Origin: Aspidapion aeneum
Lineage: Eukaryota > Arthropoda > Insecta > Coleoptera > Brentidae
Assembly (NCBI GenBank): GCA_963576565.1
Contig: OY755045.1
Coordinates: 37,654,667-37,718,666, forward strand
Reading direction: 5' to 3'
DNA length: 64,000 bases
Shown here: piece after piece, positions 55,179 to 64,000 of the stretch
Position numbering within the stretch: the stretch's first letter is position 1
Layout of the letters: every line of letters begins with the position of its first letter
Made by a program: the position numbers and the translations under genes
Notes under the pieces: generated by a model
Seen by the model: the letters and a program-made list of their open reading frames with translations, nothing else
Databases searched by the model: none
Told to the model about the DNA's origin: nothing

Positions 55179-55762
55179 CAGTGAAACATCCATTAAGCGG
55201 ACACTCCCTTTAGGCGAACAAATTTGTTGAAACCAAGCTTTTCCCTATCTATTTACATGTAAAATTTACTCCTATAACCGCACGCGAAAAAATTTTTTTG
55301 CTTAAAAAATTGTGAAACCTCCCTTAACCAGACGCGAACCTCTGACAACGGGACGGGGCGCTGCACGACATGGGCATAAATATTATGTAGTGTAGTATGT
55401 TGGAAACAATGCACTCCGCCTCTTTCCGTTTAAATGCGGAGACTAAATACTTCTGTCGTATTTACAACATATTTTATTTGGCAGGACTGTTGTGTTTTAT
55501 TTTTATTGTTCAGTTGGATAGTAATAGATCTCTTTGAAATGGCGCCTAGTAAAAAACTTCTTAGTTTACGTAAAAAATTTAAGTTTTTAACGTTTCGGAG
55601 AAGGAACATCTATCAGCACGAAAGATCGCTGAAAAATTTAATATCGGCAAAACTCAAGCAACGGAAATTGTTAATAAATATATATTAAAATTTCGCAGTT
55701 GTCTCTGATAAGCGGACAAAATCGACAAAACCGTGAGTGTTAACTTATAGGAGGTTTCACTG
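55179..55762 (+). mobile_element. Tigger/pogo-like element, internally deleted
   Basis: The ends are CAGTGAAACATCC and GGAGGTTTCACTG, flanked on both sides by TA. CAGTGAAAC ends and TA targets are typical of Tigger/pogo elements. A GCGGACA motif repeats in both subterminal regions (TTAAGCGGACAC and AAGCGGACAAAA). A broken start of the transposase lies within, and the rest of the transposase is gone. Confidence 0.85.
55539..55690 (+). pseudogene. N-terminal fragment of a Tigger/pogo transposase
   Basis: The frame from ATG at 55539 reads MAPSKKLLSLRKKFKFL. After a frameshift near 55600 the peptide continues EKEHLSARKIAEKFNIGKTQ and ATEIVNKY. Together these follow the CENPB-type helix-turn-helix DNA-binding domain that begins Tigger and pogo transposases. 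The DDE catalytic domain is absent. I leave the two frames unjoined. Confidence 0.75.
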
Positions 55763-55789
55763 TATGTGGAAAAAATCTAAAAGAATATT

Positions 55790-55842
55790 AGCCTTGGGGA
55801 GGGCCCGGGCTCCGAAGCTCCCTCCTGGGTGCGCCCATTGGT
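55790..55842. mobile_element. GC-rich MITE, right end only
   Basis: GGGAGGGCCCGGG followed by CTCCCTCCTGGGTGCGCCCA matches the right end of the 45357 family. The left part is lost. It lies directly after the Tigger-like element. Confidence 0.55.
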
Positions 55843-56113
55843 TATGGCATTAAAAAAATTAATATCAATTCGAGAAATAACTGAAATACATCTGAATGTT
55901 TCGATAATAACCGATCAACGAGATCATGAAACCAAAACGGGGCATCGAAAGAGAAAATAATCGTATAAAAATCAGTTTTTTTTTGTGCCAAGAAGTGTAT
56001 GATTACTTGTATTCGAAAATTGCCATCTTTATAAATCCATCGGTTGCAATGCTTGCTATTACATTACAAGGTGATCCTCAGTACTCTTGTTATAAGTCTA
56101 ATAGTATTATAAA

Positions 56114-56735
56114 TACAGGGTTTCCCAACTAAAAGGTAATGTGTGTTTGGGTATTTTTCGTGCGAATTTGGAGAAACGCTCGGACACGTCGATTTTGTTT
56201 GCGGAGGGGGGGCACTTTTTGGTTATCTTTAAATTTTTGTAGCACCCTTCGAGGGGTATACTTTACCCCTATATTTTAAATAGGGAAAGTGGGTCTAGTG
56301 ATACCTTTGTTTTGAATGTCTTTTGAATGTATTTACAACCGTGTAAAAATTTCAAAAATCTATTCATTAGTTTTTGAGATAGTTGCCTGTAAACTTTCAG
56401 CTTTAACATGAACTGATCAAATAAAAATTTAATCAGAATTTTATATTTTTCTGATTTAATTTTTATTGTATGATTTAATTTTTATTGTATCATTCCATGT
56501 TAAATTTGAAAGCAAATAAATATCTCAAAAACTAATCGATGGATTTTTGCAATTTCCCTATTCAAAATATAGGCGTAAAGTATAGCCCTCGAAGATGGTG
56601 CGTGCTACAAAAATGTTAAGATAGCCAAACAGTGTCCCTCTCGCAAAGAAAATTGACGTGTCCGAGCGTTTCTCCAAATTCGCACGAAAAATACCCAAAA
56701 AAACCTGTGTTACCTTTTAGTTGCGACACCCTGTA
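56114..56735. mobile_element. MITE, CAGGGTG family, near complete
   Basis: It starts TACAGGGTTTCCCAACTAAA and ends AGTTGCGACACCCTGTA, with inverted arms and the CGATTTTGTTTGCGGAGG block. It is flanked by TA. It is about 40 bp shorter than the 37442 copy, with an internal small duplication. Confidence 0.88.
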
Positions 56736-57090
56736 TAATAATACAACTAATATCAATAATTAATTAAAAATAGAAATATGGTATTTTAATAAAGGTTAAA
56801 AACTACAAAACTAGTCTCCTAAGGAAAAGAAGACTAATAAAAATTACGCCAAAAAGTGATGACATAATTTGATTCAGAACAGTTTTCTTACCTTAAAACC
56901 GTATGTGGTAAAATCCCCGCTAAGAATCTCTTTGCACATTTTTTCAAAAAAAATCAGTAATTTTCGGCGTGTTATCTGGGTGTATTTGAACCACAGTATA
57001 CTATTCGTCTATGATTTGAACCTAGATATCTTAGCTATTTCATCGTGACTTCTCTCCGTGTATATGTGTGTGTATCTGTGTCTCCAAAAC

Positions 57091-57175
57091 CGCTTGACCA
57101 ATTTTTATGAGATTTTTATGAAAAATAGTGTTCGACACTGTAACGAGCTGATTTTGGTTAAAATTCTATAATGTT
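57091..57175 (-). repeat. Dispersed repeat, inverse of 47229-47316
   Basis: See the 47229 copy; the blocks GTTCGACACTG and AGCTGATTTTGG mark the match. No ends are visible. Confidence 0.5.
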
Positions 57176-57475
57176 AATAACAGGAACAAAACTATTTTAG
57201 GTAAATTGGTAAAACCCGATTTTGTTATGAAAAATTGCCATCCTTAATGGGACAACATGTACAAATTATTTGTCTTATAATTAAAACATGCTTAAAAGGA
57301 GTTAATCAAATGCTTCCAAAACCGAAAATGAAGTATGTCAAAAAAAGTAAGGTATTTTCCCTTTGTAACAATTAGGCGCTGAAAGTGACGTAGCAGCTTG
57401 AAAAGAACACAAATTATGATTTCGGAACGTAGCCCCATTCAAAGCCCCCTTTTTATCACATAAAATTTAATTAAT

Positions 57476-57684
57476 TCGTTTCATTTACTGAACTCACACA
57501 TCATTATCCAGCTATTTACTATCTTTTTAAATTAATGTATTAGTAAGGGTGTCTAATAATCCTAAACACCCATAATATCAATTAACAAACGGTGGTCTAC
57601 TCATTTTAGTTACTAAACTCACACATTATAATTCAACTACTTATTCTCACTTTTTAGATCAATGTTTTGGTACGAGCGCCTAAA
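57476..57684. repeat. Diverged direct duplication, about 124 bp apart
   Basis: Both halves contain TTACT(G/A)AACTCACACAT, a CAACTA/CAGCTATTTACT-like box, TTTTTA(A/G)AT and end with a CTAA following GTGTC/GCGCC. Roughly 75 percent alike by eye. Confidence 0.6.
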
Positions 57685-57874
57685 ACAGCTCTGGGATTAT
57701 TTTGTCAATTTATGACAATATGTCAATGACTTTTTTCCATCAGCGCTATGAGTTAGACAGCAATAAAAAATTAGCTGTGCATTAAAAAGAGATGCAAATG
57801 AGTATGTTCGAAAAGTACAATTTATGTCGGGGTGCACTTTTAAAGCTACGTGACAAGTCAGGGCCTTATTGTAC

Positions 57875-59329
57875 ACACAGTGTGCCTAAATGAAGTATAG
57901 GTTACATAAAAATGGTTCCAAAAACTGATTGCATATTTTGAATATGAAGTCTTTCCTGACTTCAGAGCCATATTCATATAAATCCTAATTTTATCAATTT
58001 TTTGTCATTCTTCTAGTTAGTCTAGGCGCTGGTTCTTGTCACGTGTGACCTAATATCTGCGCTCAGTTTGATAGCGGGGCATTGTTAAGCACCCATAGGA
58101 GTATAAAAAAAGTTTGGTCACGTGGTCGAACTCATGGTCGTTTGGCCGCCATCTTTGAAAATGGCCGCCAAATTGATAGTTTTTTTTTGTTTAAGCGTAG
58201 CCCCTTATCCAGTGATCCGATTTTAATTTTTAAAAGCGTACTATACTCCTTTTTTTAAGGCAAATAAATTTTGTCATTACACATTTTTGAATAAATCAAG
58301 TAGTTTTTGAGATATACCAAGATTATTAGTATTTCTGCTCGAAAAATAATTAAAATTATACCCATGTTCATTTTATTTTAGCTACAATATTTTTGACATT
58401 TGTTTTTCTTGTTACATAGAAGGCTTAAAACCTTTCACAGAAGAGGATATAACTTTATGATTTTAAAATTCGATGGATGGTACCCCTTAATGCAAGTAAA
58501 TTTGCAGCGGAACGATGCATCCTAGCGAAAAACGTTAAGAATAATTTTTTGAACTTTTAATTCCGCTTCTTCTGACCATTGTCATATCTTTTATATTTTT
58601 AAGAAAAAAATCGATTTTGGAGTAAAAAATGGAATATTTACAAAATTGTTTATTTTAGCTAGTTTGTACAGCTACCTATCAAAGCTAGGATGCTAAGTGA
58701 TACATCAAAAGAAGCGAAATCAAAAGTGCTATAAAAAATTAATTTTATCGTTATTCGCTAGGATGCATCGTTTTGCTGCAAATTCACTTTTTCTATAATC
58801 TTGTGAACAGTTTTAGAAACCACCCTCTTTAAGGCAGTCTTTAGGTTAAAGTTAATATCCTCTTCTGTGAAAGGTTCAAAGCCTTCTATATAATAAAAAA
58901 AGAACAAAATGTCAATAATATTGTAGCTACAATAAAATGAGCAAGGAGGCTTTAAAAAATTAAAATCGGACCACTGGGTAGGGAGATACGCCTAGACAAA
59001 AAATCTATCAATTTTTCGGCCATTTTCAAAGAAGGCGGCCAAATGAAAATGAGTTCGACCACGTGACCAAACTTTTTTTATACTCCTATGGGTGCTTAAC
59101 AAATCTCCGCAGTCAAACTGAGCGCACATATTAGGTCACACAAGACAGGAGCCAGCGCCTATACTAACTAGAAAAAAGGCAAAAAATTGATAACATTTCG
59201 AGAAGAGGATCAGCTAGGATTTATATGAATATGGCTCTGAAATCAGGAAAGAGTCCTTTTTCAAAATGTGCATATAGTTTTTAGAACCATTTTTATGTAA
59301 CCTATACTTCATTCAGGCACACTGTGTTC
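57875..59329. mobile_element. Foldback element with about 500-bp inverted repeats
   Basis: It starts ACACAGTGTGCCTAAATGAA and ends with the complement. Inside each arm are CACCCATAGGAGTATAAAAA and the GGCCGCCATCTTTGAAAATG box. Arms run to about 58380 and from about 58880, with further weaker inverted similarity toward the centre. There is no coding frame. No clear target duplication was found. Confidence 0.85.
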
Positions 59330-59724
59330 AACAAAGTCTAAAAGAATAAACACTTGCATCATCCTGTATCTGTATTACCCCTTCTCTAATGCATAGTCGT
59401 TACGTGGACCAAATTACTTAGGAATTACTTGAAGTGCATAACAGTGGTTAATTTTTCGGATCGATTTATTGGCGAGCATTCAAACTCGCGCTGAGGAGTT
59501 CTTCGTGAATGATTTTAACAATAATTTTCGTAACTCTGAAATATGCAAATAATAGTTCTTCGACTTCGTTTTAGGTATTCATGAATTTATTTATGAGCGT
59601 CCGATGTTTACTTAAGACGAGTATTTTTAAAGGCAGAAGATATTATTATGATGAGGTAAATGTGCTCGTTACGTCAAGAGTTTGTCTTGATTTTGCTGCT
59701 TCAATTCACGATTTTTTTATATTT

Positions 59725-62700
59725 AAAAATCTAATTGGTTCGTTAAATATAATTGTCAGTTTGGGCTATACCATAGATATACAAAAATAATTAGATAACG
59801 CTCCAAATACTGCACAACCTTCAATAGAAGCGACAATATGTTGGCCGCCATTTTTTACAATTTTTTTAAGTACAAGCTGTTACCCCTAGAGGTCGTTATG
59901 GAAATAAAGCATATAGGGTCACTGAATCACAAAAACCGCGTCACCAGGCTTCAGAACGCAGTCACCTTACAAGTGTGGAAAATAAGCAGTGACGGTTTTT
60001 CAAATATCTTTAATTAAGATCAGTGGCTCCATATAATGTTTTACCACGAATTTAGTTCAATTCCGCCGCCTTTCAAATCGTGTCTGTCAAAGTTAGCCCT
60101 GTTTAATCTGTGAAAAAATGGCGGATTTCAATTTCTCCCTATTTTCTCCAGTCTGCGCAGGTTTGACAAGTATTTTATTTATTTTTCTATTTCTATGGCT
60201 AGTTTATAAAAGAACACACTCCTTCGCCTGTCCGGCACTTCCTGCGTTGATCCATTCCTTATGCAGCTTCACGCTTGCCCACTAATGCCCACCCTGCTAG
60301 AACCGATTTAATATGCCGTCTTGTAGGCCACCAGATAGCTATGGGTAATCTCCGAGCAGTAAATTTATACGTACAGCGTGTCCCATTTTCGATGGGATTA
60401 AATGGGAAACTCGGTTATTATTAAAGATATTGATTTTCTGATTGCACCTTACCGTGCTCTTTTTTTGAGCCCTTAAAAATGTCGTAATCAGATTTTTGCT
60501 ATACCCCGTAGTTTCGCTAATACAGGGAGATTTTGAAAAAGCTGTATTTTTAAAAATCCCTTGTATCTCGCTTATTTTGCGACTTTTATTCTGTAAAAAG
60601 ATTTTTATGGCAACTTTTTTAGAAGAAAATAATGACGTTGTCAATATTTTAAAATATTGTTTAGTTTTTGAGATATGGTATTTATCATAAAAAAATTAAA
60701 TACGGACCTGGATTTTTTTTATTACTATTTTGATTGGTTTCATGCTAGTATTATCATAAAATAATAAAAATTTTAAAAATTTTTGGTTTAAGGTCAAAAA
60801 AAATATTTAATACTTAAAAAAAAAAAATTAGTCCGAACCTGGATATTTCCAACATAAATATAAACTAAAAATTGCTAGTTAAACAATTTTTAGTTTAACT
60901 GTTTTGATACTTAGCATATTAAAATGATTTTACGTTAATTTACAGATTTATTTGAAACAAAGTCTACGAAAAATACAAAAAAAAAACAAATTATAAAAAA
61001 TAACTAATTTTCTGATTACCATTTTGTGTAAGACATTGTTGGCATTTTTTAGTAATTTTTCTTAACGCATTTTGCATAAAAATATTTCTGCCATTTAAAT
61101 ATTGGGATTTTGTTGCTTGAATGAAGCAGTCACATTTTTCAAAATCTGGATATGGTCGATTTCTAGCCAGTTTAAAATAATTGTAAGCCATTCACAAAAA
61201 TGACAAGTAAAATGGCAATGTCAATTCCCCGCTTTTGTTTTGTAAATTTCACGACCTGCTGTTCGGTTATCAAATAATTAGTATGATATTATTTTTGTAA
61301 CTTTTTAACGTTTTTTACTTTATTTATAAATCTTTTAATTATCATTTCAAAACAGATAAACTAAAAATCGTTCAACTAGTTTGCAAACTTGCAGTTTTTA
61401 ATTTATAATTACGTTGGAAATTTCCAGGTTCGGACTATAACTTTTTTTTCAAATATTAAATAGTTTTTTTTTAACCTTAAATCAAAAAAATATTAAAGTT
61501 TTATCATTTTAAGGTAATAATAGCATGGAACTAATCAAAGTAGTAATAAAAAAAATCCAGGTCCGTATTTAATTTTTTTATGATAAATACCATATCTCAA
61601 AAACTAAACAATATTTTTAAAAATTGACAACGTCATTATTTTGCTCTAAAAAAGTTGTCATGAAAAGGTTTTTATAGAATAAAAATATCTTGCAAAATAA
61701 GCGAGATACACGGAGTTAATTAAAATGCAATTTTTTCAAAAACTCCCTGTATTAGCGAAACCACGGGGTATAGCAAAAATCTGATTACACCATTTTTAAG
61801 GGCTCCAAAAAAGAGCACGGTAAGGTGCAATCAGAAAATCGATATCTTTAATAATAACCGAGTTTCCCATTTAATCCCATCGAAAATGGGACACGCTGTA
61901 CATCAGTAGTTATGTAACAAAACTATAAATAAATCTATTTTTTATGAGTAATGTAGCTAATAATCTAATTGGTTCGTTAAATATAATTGTCAGTTTAGGC
62001 TAGTTTTTAAGAGAAATTCTCGTCTTGTGACCGGAAGGCGCATCCTTTTCGCCAACATCCCTTTGCCGAGAAGCCTACCCGTCTTGAGATATGAAAGGTC
62101 CTCAAACGCCTAAATTTTAAACACCTTTCTTCTTGCCTCTTTTGGCTTGGCATAATTTGAGGAACTTTCCTTCATGACAAATTAGGACGCAGTATCCGGT
62201 GAGAACTGTTACCTCATCTTATCTGGCTTTCATCTCTCTTCGTGTTCTGTCGATTAGGCAATATTTATGAAATTAATATGTCAGGTCACACACTTCTTCG
62301 CCTGTCTGGCATTGCAAACCCTGCTAGGACCGGCTTCATATGTCCTCTTGTGGGCCACCAGATAGCTGTGGGTAATCTCCAAGCAGTAAATTTATACGTA
62401 AGTGAGTAGTTATGTAATAAAAGTAGCAAATCTATTTTTTATGAGTAATGTACCTGTAGCTTCTTGTGAACAGAAGGACGCACCATTTTTGCCAACATCC
62501 CTTTGCCGAGAAATCTTTCCGTGTTTAGATATAAAGGTCCTCAAACCCTTCCTTTTTAAACACCTTTCTTCCTGCCTCTTTAAAGGCTTTGCATGATTTG
62601 AGGAAGTTCGCCGCGATTTTGTCGATTGCGTCCTCATTCACTTTCATCCCTGACAAGTGTCCTTGTAGGACGCAGTATCCGGTGAGGACTGCTACCTCAT

Positions 62701-63310
62701 CTCATCTGGCTTTAATCTCTCTTCGTGTGCTGCCGATTAGTCAATATTTACGAAATTAATATGTCCGTTCACACACTCCTTCGCCTGTCTGGCATAGCTT
62801 ATATAAATAATTTTTTTTTATGAGTGATGTACCTAAAAATCTAATTGGTTTGGGCTGGTTTTTAACAGAAAGTCTCGTCTTGTGACCGGAAGGACTCACC
62901 CTTTTTGTCAACATCCCTTTGCCGAGAAGCCTACCCGTGCTAAGAAATGAAAGGTCCGTAAACGATTAATTTTTAGACACTAAATTTTGTGGATTGCTTC
63001 CTCGTTCACTTTCGTCCTTGACAAATGTAGTTATACGACGCAGGACTCCCACCTCAATTCATCTAGCTCTCATCTCTCTTCATGTTCTACCGAGTTGTCA
63101 ATATCTACGAGCTTCATTATTGACTCCTTCACCTGTCTGGCATTTCCTGCGTTGTTCCATTCCTTATGCAACATCACGCATCCCGATTTTTTAAGAACCG
63201 ACTTAATATGCCCTCTTGTAGTCCACCAGATAGATATGAGTAATCTTGAAGAAGTAAATTCATACGTAAATGAGTAGTTTCGTAATGGAAGTATGAAAGA
63301 GTCTATTTTT
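59725..63310. repeat. Diverged tandem array of about 0.4-0.5-kb units, split by a foldback element
   Basis: Landmarks in order in each unit: AATCTAATTGGTTCGTTAAA, GTGACCGGAAGG, CAACATCCCTTTGCCGAGAA, GACGCAGTATCCGGTGAG, TTCGCCTGTCTGGCA and CACCAGATAGCTGTGGGTAA. Unit starts lie near 59730, 61960, 62440 and 62840. The first unit is divergent and broken by the element at 60372-61900. The reading frames in the units are all interrupted; no function is known. Confidence 0.8.
60372..61900. mobile_element. Foldback element with about 500-bp inverted repeats and TA duplication
   Basis: It begins TA-CAGCGTGTCCCATTTTCG and ends in the complement followed by TA. Arms extend past AATACGGACCTGGATTTTTT and GTTCGGACTA boxes to about 60900 and from about 61370. 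The tandem unit around 62395 (TATACGTAAGTGAGTAG) shows the uninterrupted target, so the insertion into TA is directly supported. A small minus frame (60991-61191) in the centre has a Cys/Lys-rich stretch but no known domain. Confidence 0.9.
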
Positions 63311-63314
63311 TATT

Positions 63315-64000
63315 AATCTCTTACTAAAAACGTTTTTTATATTTATTCAACAGATGTGTGTTCAGAATTACACATTACTATAACGTACACACACTTTTTT
63401 TCTAGAAAATACTTGACATCTTACAATGTACCAAAGAAAACAATAGACTGGCTCATTCTGATGAACACACAGCAAGAGGTGACCTCACAGCGGACTAAAA
63501 ATAGTGGTGAAACAAAAAACTGTTTTGCTTTTATATTTAATCAGATCCATTTTTTTCGATACCAAGGAATAACATAAGATCCCAATTAAAACTTGCTGAG
63601 AAAAAACAAAAAGCCACGGGTAAAAAAACTAAAGCTCAGACACAGCAAAGCCTTTATATACAACCTGGTGCAAACGCGAGGACTTATAACAGGTTGGTTT
63701 GTCTTCTGACCGTCAAAATTATTTTAAACAAAATGGATCTGGATCATGGAAAAAACGGGCTTTATAATATGGAATTGAAAACAGTTTTTTCAAACACAAC
63801 TTAATTTTATTATCTTTATGCAAAACAAAAAGTTTCGTTCGATAATATTATTAATTTAAAATTTGCAACTTTGCCGGCGCTGAAGCTCTAAAAATATAGT
63901 ACCAGTGGCGCGGCTGAGATTTAATATAAAGAAAAAACTTCACTTCCAAAGAAGTTTGTATCGTTAAGGAAACAGTGTTTTTAAGAATTAGCAAAAACAA
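63315..64000. other. No recognised gene
   Basis: AT-rich end of the window. The plus-strand frame 63356-63577 has no recognisable domain. Nothing else is supported. Confidence 0.4.

Noticed and set aside
59581..59790. 69-codon ORF next to the tandem array
   Set aside because: No domain, and its end overlaps the first repeat unit block.

Overview
This 64 kb window is AT-rich eukaryotic DNA and looks like a repeat-rich arthropod genome, most probably an insect. The main reasons are a single tRNA-Ala(AGC) gene that resembles insect tRNA-Ala as I remember it, a Jockey-clade LINE, a Helentron with its DINE-1/HINE-like relatives, a hAT MITE, a Tigger/pogo relic, and many MITE and foldback elements. 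I cannot tell beetle from hemipteran or another order. I found no convincing host protein-coding gene; the only host gene I trust is the tRNA. Nearly every long open frame belongs to a mobile element or is a shadow of one.

Layout. 1-5 kb: a decayed RNase H fragment, a short MITE, a GTT/CTT microsatellite, a LINE scrap and a nested foldback element. 7.5-17.1 kb: a rolling-circle Helentron on the minus strand with one uninterrupted frame of about 2,450 codons. It carries a charged repeat region, a Cys cluster, a HUH/Y2 Rep nuclease, a Pif1-type helicase, an EEP (AP-endonuclease-like) domain and, unexpectedly, a C-terminal USP/C19-type deubiquitinase-like domain. A MITE sits inside it. 17.6-18.8 kb: a diverged tandem array. 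19-25.6 kb: mostly unassigned sequence with a few weak ORFs. 25.6-30.6 kb: a non-autonomous Helentron-like (HINE-type) element split by a nearly complete Jockey-clade LINE with a 12-bp target-site duplication. 31-45 kb: MITEs, a long hairpin, a foldback element and several decayed LINE fragments, then tRNA-Ala at 45.1 kb. 45-50 kb: GC-rich MITEs, a palindromic MITE and a hAT MITE with a perfect 8-bp duplication. 51-54 kb: a large inverted-repeat element with a 190-bp satellite core. 54-57 kb: a second HINE-type element, a Tigger-like relic and a MITE. 57.5-63.3 kb: two foldback elements, one inserted in a diverged tandem array.

The parts relate as mobile-element partners. The large Helentron protein could supply Rep/helicase activity to the HINE-type copies at 25.6-30.6 and 53.99-54.64 kb, which share its 5-prime hairpin, tetranucleotide microsatellite and 3-prime terminus. 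The most notable feature is the USP-like domain fused in frame to the Helentron protein. No database search was possible; family names rest on motifs read by eye.
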